Positions 34,065 through 46,300 of a DNA stretch of 53,118 nt are shown one piece after another. Under the pieces are notes generated by a model. It worked only from the letters and a program-made list of their open reading frames with translations, searched no databases and was not told where the DNA came from. Source of the stretch: Pholiota molesta (taxonomy: Eukaryota > Basidiomycota > Agaricomycetes > Agaricales > Strophariaceae); the NCBI GenBank assembly GCA_014925825.1, contig JACGCK010000275.1, positions 1-53,118 on the forward strand, given 5' to 3'. Positions within the stretch are counted from its first letter, which is position 1, and every line of letters starts with the position of its first letter. The position numbers and the translations under genes are program-made.

Positions 34065-37000
34065 TTAGGCGCGGTACCCGACAAATTCTCGCCATGAGCG
34101 AACTTCAGAAGGGATATGGCCCTCGGTGTAGCCGCGGAGGCCACCCTGGGGAATCTTCTTTGCCAGACTCTCAACGAAGAGTTGCGCAGTCTTCGCGTTG
34201 TTCAACAGCGGCAATCCAAAGTCAACAGCGTTCCTAAGGAAAATAATCAGTCAATTATAGACGCCGTACAAGGAGCGCAGAGCTAAAGCTAAAGCCTACC
34301 TGCGGGCGACGTAGTCCTCATCGACGAAGTCGACGCCTCGAGATTTTGCCAAATTAACGACGCATTGAATCTCGTACTCGTCGAAGACCTCGCGCAATTT
34401 ACGCTTATCCGTCTTGGGGAACATGATCCGCTTCGCGGTGACATAGGGAATGTTGTTCAAGAACTCCTCAACGACAGGCGACGAGCAGTAGAGCTTGAAG
34501 CCAAGTTCGATCAACTGCTTGGCGATGGAAGCCATCTCCGGCTTGCTCACGTCGCCGCCGATGAGCACACCCGAGCCCGCACGGGGGACTTTGAAGCCCG
34601 TTGTGCTAAGGAGCGACGCCCAGTAGGCTTCGTGGATGTCCTTTCCGAAACTAGCGACTTCACCGGTACTGGCCATCTCTGGAACAACCGATTAGAATCG
34701 TAATACATAAAAGTAAAGTAGGAAAAGTAACGCACCGACACCAAGGAAAGGATCCGCTCCTCCCAGCCGCGTCCAGGAGAATTGCGCAACCTTGATAGAG
34801 GTATAGTCCCGGGGTTCCTTCATGATATCAACGGGTGCGGGAACCTCGTGGTTGACAATCGCAGAGGTAGCGGTGTCGATGAAGTTGTGTCCGAGGACCT
34901 TCGAGACGAAGGGGAACGAGCGCGACGCGCGAAGATTGCATTCGATAACCTTCAGCGCGCCCTCCTCGCCGGGGTTGGCAGGAGGTTGCCGGATGACCTG
35001 CATGTTGAATGGGCCGGAGATCTCAAAGGCAGCAGCGACCTTCTCGGCGATTGTCTTGAGGCGGGCCATGTCTCCTTCCGAGAGGGTGTATGGGGGCAGG
35101 ACCAGAGTAGCGTCGCCAGAGTGGACACCGGCGTTCTCGACGTGCTCGGATACGGCATGGACGATCAGCTTGCCGTTGTGACCCACAGCGTCGATATCGA
35201 TTTCCTGGGCTCCATCGATGAATTTAGTGATAACGACAGGGTGCAAAGGCGAAACGTTGGCGGCAGCGGAGAGGTTGTACTCCAAAGCCGACTCCTCGTA
35301 GACAACATTCATAGCAGCACCGGAAAGAACATAGGATGGGCGAATGAGGACGGGGTAACTGTTGATAAGAGGCGTTGTTAATGATCAGTAAACTATGTCA
35401 TCACAGCGCCGAAGAATAAAGTTGTACTAACCCGACTTTGTTGGCAAATGCCTTGGCGGAGTCAAGGGAAGTAACTTCACACCATTCAGGTTGATCGACA
35501 CCAATCTTATCGAGAACAGAGGAGAATTTGTGACGATCCTCGGCGGTATCAATCTGCTGAGGATCAGTGCCCAACACATTGACATCGTTATGTTTGAGGC
35601 GAAGGGCAATGTTTTGGGGTAATTGGCCTGCACAAAACAAAAACAAATCATGAGATCCTACGAAACCCAGATTCCACGCAGAATACTCACCTCCGACGCT
35701 GACGATAACACCCTGGGAATGCTCAAGCTCATAGATGTCCATGACACGCTCGAAGCTAAGCTCCTCGAAGTAGAGCCTATCGGCCTCATCGAAATCGGTC
35801 GAGACGGTTTCCGGGTTGTAGTTGATCATGATCGTCCTCTTGCCCATATCGCGAAGCTTGCGCGCGCAAGTGACGGCACACCAATCGAACTCGACGCTGC
35901 TTCCAATACGGTAGACACCGCTTCCAAGGACCATGGTGCCGTGCTCGTCGAACTTGACGTCGTGCTCGGAGGCGTTGTAGGTGGTATAGAGGTAGTTCGT
36001 GTGGGCAGGGAATTCAGCAGCGAGGGTGTCGATACGCTTGACGAAGGGGGTGATACCGAGCGACTTGCGGTGGGCACGAACGATGTCTTCAGTGGAATTG
36101 ACGACGTCGGCGATTTGAGGATCGGAGAAACCCATGCGCTTGGCCCGCTGCATGAGCTCGTGGTCGACGTTCTCGATGGAGCCGGCCGCCGCAAGAGCGT
36201 GGCGAGTCTGTACGATGTTGTCGATCTTGTAAAGGTACCACTAAATTCAAGAACGTGTCAGAAACAAGACAGAAGTGAAGAAACAATGAGATAAAGACCT
36301 TGTCGATCTTAGTCAAATCGTGGATGTGGTCAACGGTATAATTCCTCTTGTACATGGCATAGGCAATAGCGAACAACCTCATATCCGTGGGACGACTAAG
36401 AGCCCTGTCCAGATCTTCCGGCTCAATGACAACTTCGAAACCTTTCCAACGGGGGTCAACTTGACGAATAGCCTTCTGCAGACTTTCCTCGAAAGTACGT
36501 CCAATAGCCATGACTTCACCGACAGACTTCATCGAAGAGCCGACTTCCCTGTTGACCTGGGACGAGAACTTGGCCAAATCCCACTTGGGGATCTTGGTCA
36601 CGATGTAGTCGAGGGAAGGCTCGAAGCAGGCAGTCGTCGTCTTCGTAACGGCATTGGGCAATTCAGGGAGAGTGTAACCGAGAGCAATCTTCGCAGCGGT
36701 GTATGCAAGAGGGTATCCAGTAGCTTTCGAGGCCAGGGCACTAAACAAATAATTAGCATGTGACATACGCGTGCGCGCGTTTTTAGCGAACCTTGATCGA
36801 CTCAGCCTAAAATGGAAATGTGGTATAAGTAAGGAAATTTTTTGACCATATTTGTATGTTGCTCACCGGGCATTGACTTCGATGACGCAGTATTCCCTGG
36901 AAGTAGGATTGAGCGCGTATTGGATGTTGCATTCACCAACGACGCCCAAATGCCGGATAGTCTTCAGTGCAGCGCTTCGGAGCATGTGGTATTCATCATC

Positions 37001-38094
37001 GGGCAGAGTTTGCGATGGCGCAACGACGATAGAATCACCCGTGTGTGTCCCAAGAGGATCGAAATTCTCCATGTTGCAACAAATGATAGTGTTCTGAAAT
37101 AGTCCGACGTTATTCACAAGTATATGAGCGCATAGTGATCAAACGTACATCCGCGGCGTCGCGAACGACTTCATATTCCAATTCTTTCCATCCTTTCATG
37201 CTGCGTTCAATGAGAACCTGAGGACTCAAACTCAAACTTTTCGCAGACAAATCGCGAAGTTCATCAGCGTTTTCAGCAAAACCGGACCCCAGTCCACCGA
37301 GAGTGAAGGCTGAGCGCAAAATGACAGGGTAACCGATAGCCTCAGCAGCCTCCAATGCAGCATTAACCGAAGAGACAGCAGTGGACTGTGCGACAGGAAT
37401 ATCGATTTCTGACCACTATGTCAGAAAGAATTCTGCCTGCGTGTAAACAATTGGACTAACCCTTCAAAGCCTGTACGAAAAGGTCTCGATCCTCAGAAAC
37501 CTCAAGGGTCCTGATAGGCGTTCCCAAAACCTTGACACCTAACCGTTCAAGAACGCCCATGCGGTCCAGGGCAATTCCCACGTTGAGAGCACTTTGTCCA
37601 CCAAATGTAAGGAGTATACCATCAGGTCGCTCCTTTTCCAAGACGTATGCCACATAATCCGCAGTGATAGGAAGGAAATAAACTTCCGAGGCCAGTTGGT
37701 GCGATGTTTGCCATGTTGCGATATTAGGGTTAATAAGAATAGCTTCAATGCCTTCTTCACTGAGGGCTTTGAGCGCTTGAGAACCCGAATAGTCGAATTC
37801 ACCAGCCTGGCCGATGCTTAGACCACCACTGCCGACGACGAGAACCCGTTTGACGTCGGGGCGCGGAATTTTTGGGAGGACCTTGGCAGAGATGCGCCTA
37901 GCAATTTCAGAGGGAGAGTTGAGAACATGTTCACCGTCCTTGGGCGCGTATGAACCGACGGCAGGTGCGGCGACAGCGCGTAAGGGTTGGGTTTGCTTGA
38001 GAGCGAAAGCAGAGACTCGAGTAGCATGGAAAGAGCGGATGCCTGGTCGAATAAGGCCCCGAACCCCGAGGGACTGGAGTCGAAGAAGACCCAT
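34065..38094 (-). CDS. cpa2: Carbamoyl-phosphate synthase, large chain (arginine-specific, mitochondrial)
   Basis: Makes carbamoyl phosphate from bicarbonate, ATP and ammonia supplied by the small glutaminase chain, for arginine synthesis. Ten exons (38094-37461, 37408-37149,37093-36867, 36806-36792, 36740-36299, 36240-35691, 35627-35432, 35358-34736, 34678-34300, 34233-34065) give 1,164 residues with no frame break. The first about 45 residues are Arg/Ser-rich without acidic residues, a likely mitochondrial presequence. The two homologous synthase halves show [20 protein letters not shown] and [15 protein letters not shown]; the ATP-grasp signatures IEVNAR and [16 protein letters not shown] follow. 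The end is an allosteric MGS-like domain. The protein stands alone, not fused to ATCase, which separates it from the pyrimidine enzyme. Exon 4 has only 15 nt. Confidence 0.95.
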
Positions 38095-38886
38095 GACCTG
38101 GAATCTAATGGTTCAGGAGAGAGAATACGAGGTCACTGAGGTAGCTGCATAGAAAAAGTGAGCATAGACCACAAGTAGCAGCAATAAGACGACATACTCG
38201 TCCCTGGTGTTCTGGGTGAAGATCATGAACAAGAAGCGGCGAGGCTCCTAGAGAAGAGGCAGTTGGGCAGAGTGAACTTGAGCCCATCAAAATTTCTGCA
38301 GCCTTTTTCTTCGCTGCTGATGTAAGCAGTACCTGTTCTGATAGGCTGAATATTAATAACCTAGCCAAATCTGGCTCAAGTTTATGACTCCGTCAGTCAC
38401 GTGCTCAGCGCTCAGAACGCGTCGGAAGTATCGGACTCCATCTCTGAGATTCTCTCCCCAAGTTCATAAATTCACAACCCCCAAAACGCATTCAAAGTAC
38501 CTGTCTTAGCTACAGGCTACCTTAGAACGACCATCATTATCGTGATACGAGGAGGCTGGCTCTTCCTCCTTCTGCTTGCGAACAGAGATCGTCACACGAG
38601 CAATTAGGCCATACCTTGGCTACTCCCACCTGACTGCGTACGAAAGCAATTGAGTGTTCAAACTATCTTCTTCTTGGTCATTTGGTAATCGGAGCTTGCT
38701 TTGACTTCATCCTCGCCATCATGAATTACTTCATGACAATAATTTTAACGCTTGCAGGGAGTGAGCAGAGTCTGCTGCTTGAAATTTTATAGGAATCAGT
38801 CTGCTAGGCTTTCGGATTGGAGAAGCACCGACGCTTCCTTTGTCACTGTGTAGAGGTGACAGCTGGTCTTCCAAGCTGAGGTGGCT
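38095..38886. other. CPA2 upstream region
   Basis: Contains the likely CPA2 promoter with TGACTC and CACGTG motifs about 300 bp upstream of the start. No supported gene; an 87-codon minus-strand frame at 38105-38368 is not convincing. Confidence 0.4.
38385..38403. promoter_or_regulatory. Gcn4/Cpc1-like TGACTC next to CACGTG, upstream of CPA2
   Basis: TGACTC at 38385-38390, an inverted AGTCA at 38395-38399 and CACGTG at 38398-38403 lie about 290-310 bp upstream of the CPA2 start. TGACTC is the core of general amino-acid control sites in fungi, which fits an arginine-pathway gene. Single sites are weak evidence. Confidence 0.35.
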
Positions 38887-40068
38887 AAACTATTCTCGTT
38901 GATGGCTTCCGAGATTTCTTAGCTTTGATTCTTTCCTTCAGGAAGTCGCCCTCACTGGAATTTGAATCGCCTTCATTCATTCCTACGTTCTCTCTCATGT
39001 TCAAATTGACTGAATTTTGTAGCGAATTACTTAACGCCTTCATAGTCGACTCGTACATCGGAATGTACACGTTCTCTACCTTCTCGACGTTAAATATTCC
39101 ATGTCTAGCGGTATGTCTAGTATCTTCGTAGTGGTTCAAAATACCCATATTCTTCAACCATAATATTTCCAGTGGTATTCAACGGGCTATTTCCCTGATT
39201 TTCTTCGATGGCCACCTTTAATTCCGAGGATTTCTGTCACGAGTCTTTCACAGTGCATTTTCACCCCGACGACCTGGAAAATATACATTGAAAGCTTGTG
39301 GTATATCATCTGCTGTACAATGGTAAAGATTTAACTCTGTCCAAAAATGCCAGTAATAATTGAAGCGTCCATCGAGCGTGAATACCGCGTCCATTCGCCT
39401 TTCAGAACATTAAACTGTTACCAGGACGTTCATATTCCACCATCCATCTTGGCCATTCGAAGATGTTGGACCCACGAATGTCCACTCAGATCCAAATTCC
39501 CTTCACATCCAAGGAGACAAGGCTCGGCCCCCCAAACATCATGCTCCTCACGATACTCTCGTCGCAGCTCAAACATTGGATTTCCAGTTTCTTCAATTTG
39601 CACCCAATACTTAGTTGGTCCTTGATAGATTTCCACTGCTGCTCCCGAGCTTACTAACGTCATGCTTCCGAGCCTGCCGAAGATGGTTCCTTCGTAGAGG
39701 AGAATCGTTGCAGCATATCCAGCGCTTCCTGGGTTGGCCTCCACACTGGGAATGATAGATTCAACAAATTCATTTGACACCGTTGAGATGGTCGGGACCG
39801 TAAACACAGCGTAAAATATTTAGCAGCAAGCAAGACATCTGTCTTTGAGATTCCGGAGGATATCCAATGTTACCAGGATCTTGACATGATCATCACTAAG
39901 GAATACCGCATAAAAGAAATGCTCTTTTAGCTATCGCTCGAAAGGATATCCGACATGATGCAACAGCAATTCAAAGACACCATCTTGCCTGACCATCACA
40001 TAAAAATAACCCAAGCACTCGTTGGGGTGGAGGGTTGTATCTCTAGGTCTGATGTTCATTCCAGACAT
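38887..40068 (-). CDS. Possible gene of unknown function, exon structure unresolved
   Basis: Several minus-strand segments look coding but were not joined. A possible start at 40068 (MSGMNIRPRDTTLHPNEC) continues through GYFYVMVRQDGVFELLLHHVGYPFE before a stop. A 125-codon frame at 39430-39807 contains GYAATILLYEGTIFGRLGSM and TKYWVQIEETGNPMFELRREY. A final frame from ATG 39148 to 38887 (MGILNHYEDTRH...) ends in a Lys/Ser-rich tail. Plausible introns lie between them. No family recognised. It may be one decayed or mispredicted gene, or two. Confidence 0.35.
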
Positions 40069-40292
40069 CCACTCTAGTCGATATGTTTTACATACGATGA
40101 TGAATTAAATTACAACACACGATCCAAGGTATGATTACATTGTAGCAACGTGAAATGATATGATATAGGTATAGGTGAAAGCAAAGCGAGTATGACGTGA
40201 CGGGGACCGGAAAGAGACGCTGGAGAGACAAGGAAAGGAGAAACCACCCAAACAAGAGCAGTGAAAAAAATATGAAAAGAAGAAACATTCAT

Positions 40293-41970
40293 CTATTGCG
40301 GCTTTCCATCGAGTAGGGATTCGTGACGACGAAGACCGCGGCGAGGTCTGGAGGCTGACGGAACGACACCATTTTTCTGGCTTGGGCGGTGCTGAGGCGA
40401 ACACACTGACAGGGCGCTGTAAGCGACTCGACGACGACAAAGCCCAGACTCGGAATGCGCAGGAGGCATCGGAGCCGATTCAAATATTTCAGAACCACCT
40501 CGAGCAGTGCCAGGAGCGGAAGGACTAGTGCGATTGCCCCTAGACCGAAGTTCGGGCTGCTGAGCCAATTCTTCCTCCGTAGACGTCGACTTCATCTCGT
40601 CACCACAAATAGTTCTCTGAAGCCGGGACCGCTTATTAGTCTCCGGTAACGGACTTTCATCAAGGAAGCTAGCGGGCCTTTTCAAGTTTTTCGGTTTGAG
40701 GTCTGGATAGGCAGCGTACAATCGACGCCTTGCATCTGGACTGATAAAGCGGCTGCGTGCAAAACTTTCTTTCTCAGCTTCACTAAGGCCCCGAGATGTT
40801 TCCGGCCAATAAAAAGCTTTGTTTGACTCAAGTTTATCATTGGCATTATCGTGACTGGATCGAGTAATCGACATCAGAAACATGAGAGAAAGAAAAAACG
40901 AGCCATACTTGTAATGTTTTGGATCAGGTTCCTTGCCCTTCTGAGCACCACGTCGTAACATCTTTTCTGCCTTGAATATGGCGAAATCTTCCTCCTGGTC
41001 CTCATCTGTAGCGTCCATCTCGTCCGAAATTCCGTGGTGTTCCTCATCAACACTTATAACGAAGACCGGCTCGTTGGGCGGGAACACGACCTCATGCGCA
41101 AATAGAGGCTGCTCTTGCATGTAGTAATTGAGATATCGCTCCATGGGCTGCATGAGATTCGCAGCCGTCCTCTTCAGAGCTTGTGCGGTGTTTGGGATCT
41201 CCTTTATGTGTTTCGCCAGGTCCTCATAACGCTTCCCAAAAGCCTGAAGCATCTTCGCCGTTTGCGCTAGGGATTCAGTACCGGCAGGCGGGGCCTGAAC
41301 AGGATGTTCATCTGGTTCAGGCGTGCTGTTGGAAGCGAGGCGGTTGAAACCTTCTGGGTCGAGGTCATCTTTAAATTTGGCATTATCCTCTTCATTTTCT
41401 AGAGGTGAGGAAAATCGGCGCGTGTCGAGTCTTTTTGCTCGATCTACAGCTGAATGAAAGACAGCAATAAGATCTAAATGATGAAAGAGCAGCACAGGAA
41501 AATACTTACAATACTTCAGCAAGACACTCGAAGTGGGGCTTGAAGCTTCTCCTACAGGAGGCCGCTGGGCTGCTGCTCGACGCGACACAGAGAGTAGAGT
41601 AGGAGATAAAGATGGCTTGTGAACAGGGCTTGAGTTCCCGTCACTGATGCGCGAAGGTTGAACATTGAAGACGCGTCATGAGAAGAGGCACAAAAAAAAA
41701 AGACCTACTCAGGATGGCGGATTTTCTCCTGCACACACACGAATCTCAGGAGAGCTTCTCTTGTTAGCTTTGGACGGTCCAATCCTGCGTTGTGCTACGG
41801 TGAGAGCAATGAGAAAACGGGAAAATCCAGCAAAAAGATAGACCGACCTTTGCATATTCGCGTAGCTGAGCCAAGTCGAGCTTGTCCAGGTCCTCAAATG
41901 TGGGCTTGACAGTAGCGACCGTATGACTTCGCCCTATCAGAGGAGGAATATTGGTAGAATTTCCGGCCAT
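40293..41970 (-). CDS. Conserved-looking nuclear-type protein of unknown function
   Basis: Five exons (41970-41848, 41794-41709, 41643-41510, 41449-40909, 40854-40293) join cleanly into 481 residues from ATG 41970. The N-terminus has a compact helical block (FEDLDKLDLAQLREYAK, LDRPKLTREALLRFVCVQEK). A Ser/Pro linker follows, then a helical middle (TAKMLQAFGKRYEDLAKHIK, ALKRTAANLMQPMERYLNYY), an acidic stretch (MDATDEDQEEDFAIFKAEKMLRRGAQKGK), and a long basic, Ser/Arg/Pro-rich C-terminus with several NLS-like clusters (KPKNLKRP, NKRSRLQR, RPRRGLRR). No catalytic motif is visible. I do not recognise the family. Nuclear location is inferred from composition. Confidence 0.7.
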
Positions 41971-43331
41971 GAGGATTTACAGTAGATAAGTGGAGGTAAA
42001 CTTGGGTAAAACGTATGTAAGAGGGGGGATATTATAGGCAGTGGTTAAAAAGGATCCCGAGAACCACTGTCGAACTTTAAGGGAGGCCAGGAGTAATAAC
42101 CAACTTGAATAACACTGACGAGCCACCCTGACTTGTCCTAGAAAATGGAAAGCATAAAGAAATTGTTCTGAGTTGTTCTGGGTTATTGCACGAATCTATT
42201 GTTTACTGTTGATATCATGTGGGGCAGGCGGAGAACAATGCAAAATGCAAAATCCCATTTGATTGCCTATGCGGACTCGGAAGGCCAATGCTACTCATCA
42301 AAACAAGTATCCGATAGGAAACGAGAAAACTGGCACCGTCTCGACGCATGTCGCATCAATAACCTCGAAATTATCGGCAGGGAGTGACAAGGGTTAAGCC
42401 AATATCTAATAGTTGAATTCCAGATCTCTCCATATACTCCAGAATATATCGACAAGATCAGAGGCGGGTTCAGGAGAGGAGTGGAACTGTGGAAGGTTCT
42501 CCAGAGGACAGACATTTTCAGAGAAAAAGTTCTTCATTGCCGGCAGATGTGATATATGTTGACCTCTATTTGGGAGGCGGAACACTTCCAAGAGCCTGTT
42601 GTTAGCATCTTGCTACAATTCCTCGTTTGTTTTCGCTAACTCAATCACTATGGAGAAAAGGGCCAGAACTTCGTTTGGAAGCCGAGAGATCGCAAATTTG
42701 TGATCTTTTTTAAAATAAATGGTAGTTTCGAAGAATAAAAATGATAAGTGAAGCTTGAGTGGAGCGGATTAACCCAGGTGAAAATGCTAACCGATTTTGT
42801 TCGTTGTCTCTCCGTCCTGGTACCCATCCCAATCTCTTTTGTGGCAGTTGCTTGTGTTCCCGTAAAAGTGCGGTAGTACCATGCTAGGCACCGGTCGATG
42901 GGCACGCCACGGAATGAATAGAAAAATATGTACTCTGTTGAGGTTGTGAATATACAAAAAGCTAAGTAGGTCAACGTTCAAACGTTCAACCGCAAGTCAA
43001 CCAACGTCACTGCTCGTCACTGCCGCATGGTGACCAAGTCGTCGGGCCGTGGATTTCCGTGAATCGTGACAGTTATCGATCGTTGGGCGCTTAAATCGAT
43101 TCTCGAGTTGCACACAACCTGTGCTCCCTTTTCGGCTGGTACACAGTTACACCCAGGGCTTTGAAACTGAGAATCATTCGAACGCAGGTGTGCTACGCTT
43201 ACTTGCACAATTGCTCCGTTTATTGATAACTTATTTCTTTCCCAATAAGTACTACGGGGTTAGTTGTCAACTTGCCTATCGCGAGCATTGTCATCTATAT
43301 TTCTGATATTTTGCAAAAGACATCATAATCC
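41971..43331. other. Intergenic region upstream of eIF4G-like gene
   Basis: Divergent promoters of the unknown gene (-) and the eIF4G-like gene (+) should lie here. A 61-codon minus-strand frame at 42406-42591 and others of about 108 codons lack supporting features. Nothing else identified. Confidence 0.4.
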
Positions 43332-46300
43332 ATGTATCCTTCTCTCCATTTTAGTGACCACAAACCCACCAGCCAATACCTTATGTCGCAGAGTGGATCC
43401 AGCGACGACGGTAGCAAAGGAGGCGCATCACTTTTTCCAGCAGCCGGAATTCCTGGCCCTCTCGCTATGGCGCGCTTTATCGCAGATATCAACACTGTTC
43501 AGTATCCCGAAGGTGTCAAGAGCCCTCATTCTAAACTTAATCAGAACGCGAAGGAGGGTAAATTCAGGTCAGTTATTTTTATTTATTCAACACTTGCATA
43601 CGGTTTTGCTCAATGTTCCATGTAGGTACGACCGTGGATTCCTTCTCCAGTTTATGTCTCTGTGCAAGGAGAAGCCCGTCATGCTTCCTCCTCTCGACGC
43701 CTTCGGTCTCGAGCCCACCGACCAACACCATATGCAGCGCACTGGATCGGGTCGCAAAGGTTCGCTCGCTACCGTATCACGTCAAGGCTCCATCGGTCTC
43801 GGGTTCGGCGGCAGGCCCCCCATGCCCATGATGCGCACGGCGAGCCAGGGCGGCCCGGGTGCGCCCCTCCGCGACCGCACGAGTTCGCTCGCTACCCCCG
43901 TATCACGTCAAGGCTCCATCGGCCTCGGCTTCTCCCCGCTGCGGAGTCGCCGGAGATGGTGGACCGCAAGGTCAGGGGTTTGCTCAACAAGCTGACGATG
44001 AAGAAATTCGACTCGATTTCAGACCAGATTATTGCCTGGGCAAACAAGTCAGAGAAGGAGAAGAACGGCCGTACGCTTGTCCAGGTCATCAGGCTTGTGT
44101 TCGAGGAGGCTACGGATGAGGGGATCTGGTCCGAGATGTACGCGCGTCTCTGTCGCAAGATGATGGAGCAGATCAGCCCCAAGGTCCAGGACGACGGCAT
44201 CAAGAACAACGAGGGCAAGCCTATTGCTGGGGGACAACTCTTCCGCAAGTGCCTGCTGAACCGATGCCAGGAGGACTTCGAGCGCGGTTGGGTGGCGAAG
44301 GAAACTACAAATGTGGCAGCTGCTGTGAAAGCCAGTGATAATAAGGCTGTGAAGGAGGCCAACGACAAGACGAAAGAGGATGGGAAGGAGGATGAAGCAG
44401 CACTCTACTCGGACGAGGACTACGCCGCGCAGAAGGCCAAGCGCCAGGGTCTCGGTCTCATCAAGTTCATCGGTGAACTCTTCAAGCTGCAGATGCTTAC
44501 AGAGCGAATCATGCACGAGTATGTGAAGAAGCTCCTGGGTAACGTCGATAACCCTGAAGAGGAGGAGATCGAGTCTCTGTGCAAGCTCCTTACGACCGTT
44601 GGTGGAATCCTTGACACACCCAAGGCTCGCGCGCATCTTGATGTCTACTTCTCCCGCATGAAAGAGCTCACGAAGAGCCCAAATGTCAATTCGCGTATGC
44701 AACATATACTTCTTGTGAGTGTTTGATCTCTTCTTGCATTGAAATAATGGAATGCTAATGCCTGCGATAGGATTTGATCGAACTTCGTGAGCGGAAATGG
44801 ATCAGCCGTACCGCGGTCGCCGCTCCTACGACGTTAGCTCAAATTCACGAGAATGTAAGTATATTCCCATAGCAATAGCGACCTTAAAGTTTATAGTCTA
44901 ACGAAACTTATAAATACAGGCTGCGAAGGAGAAGATTGCCGCAGAGAAAGAATCGTATCAGCGTCAAATCAGCATGTCTCGCGGTGGTTCAAGACGCGGT
45001 GGCGACCGTGGGGAGTACCCTCAGGTCGGACCAGACGGCTGGGCTGTGGCTGGTGGTGGCTCGGGCCCCACTCGTCCTCCTCCCAAGGCTGGCGATCTGT
45101 CCAACTTTGGCAAGATCAGCATGGGTAGTGCGCCCATGACCTTCGGGCCAAGCAGTGTCTTTGCTGGCAAGAAGGGCGCGGAGAGCAAGCGCGAGAGCAT
45201 CTCGCGCACATCATTGAATCCAAATATGTTCTCGATGCTTAGCAGTCAGGCTGCTGAAGCGGCGGAAGTTGCTCCCAAAGGTAATGCTCATCCATTTGGT
45301 GCTGGGTTTTCTGTATATGCTAAATGCCCCTCTCTCTCCTTAGCACCTGCTAAGCCCGTCCAGTGCAAACGCCTCGTTCTCCAGCCCCGTTCCAAGCCTG
45401 TTGAGTCTGAGAATGCTGAATCTCAGTCACCTGTTACTGGGTCGGACTCCGGCGGCTCCAAAGAGGAGACGCAACCGCAGCCAGAGGTGATGAGCGATGA
45501 AGTTGCCAAGAAGAAGATTGCTGAAGACACCAAGGAGTTCTTCGGCGTCCGAAATTTCGAGGAAGCCGAAGTCTACTTCACCGCTCTGCCCGCTGTGCAT
45601 CATCACAAACTCGTCGATAGCCTTGTTTCGAAGGCCGTCGAGTCGAAGGAGGCAGATGCTCAGCTCGTTGCGGAGTTCTTCGCTCGTTCAACGGACAAAG
45701 TCTCATCTGCCGCGTTCGAGGAAGGCTTCTCTGGTATCGCGGAGTTCATCGAGGATATCGCTATCGATGCTCCTAAAGCCGTCCAGCTATTTGTGCTCAT
45801 GATTATGGGTGCTAAGCTGGATGAGGAGCCCAGGGCGAGAATAGCCGCTAAATCGTCGGACAGCGACAAACTTCTTGCTTTGTTACAGTACGAATTTCAC
45901 GAGCGGAAATGGACCAGCCGTACCGCGGTCGCCGCTCCTACGACGATGAATCAAATTCACGAGACTGTAAGTATATTCCCTTAGCAATGGCGACCTTAAA
46001 GTTTAAAGTCTAACGAAACTCATGAATAAAGGCTGCCAAGGAGAAAATTGCTGCAGAGAAAGAATCGTATCAGCGTCAAATCAACATGTTTCGCGGTGGT
46101 TCAAGACGCGATGCTGACCACGGCGAGTATCTTCAGGTCGGGCCAGACGGCTGGGCTGTGGCTGGTGGTGGCTCGAGCCCCATTCGTCCTCCTCCCAAGG
46201 CTGGCGATCTGTCCAACTTTGGCAAGATCAGCAAGGGCAGTGCGCCCATGACCTTCGGGCCAAGCAGTATCTTTTCTGACGAGAAGGGCGCAGAGAGCAA

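Noticed and set aside
34365..35381. Long plus-strand open frames opposite CPA2
   Set aside because: Antisense shadows of GC-rich, well-conserved CPA2 exons; no splice signals or family similarity.
43662..44726. Separate 354-codon gene from 43662
   Set aside because: Its first about 90 codons are Arg/His-rich out-of-frame translation of the eIF4G linker; only the MIF4G part is real. A one-base break near 43938 explains it better.
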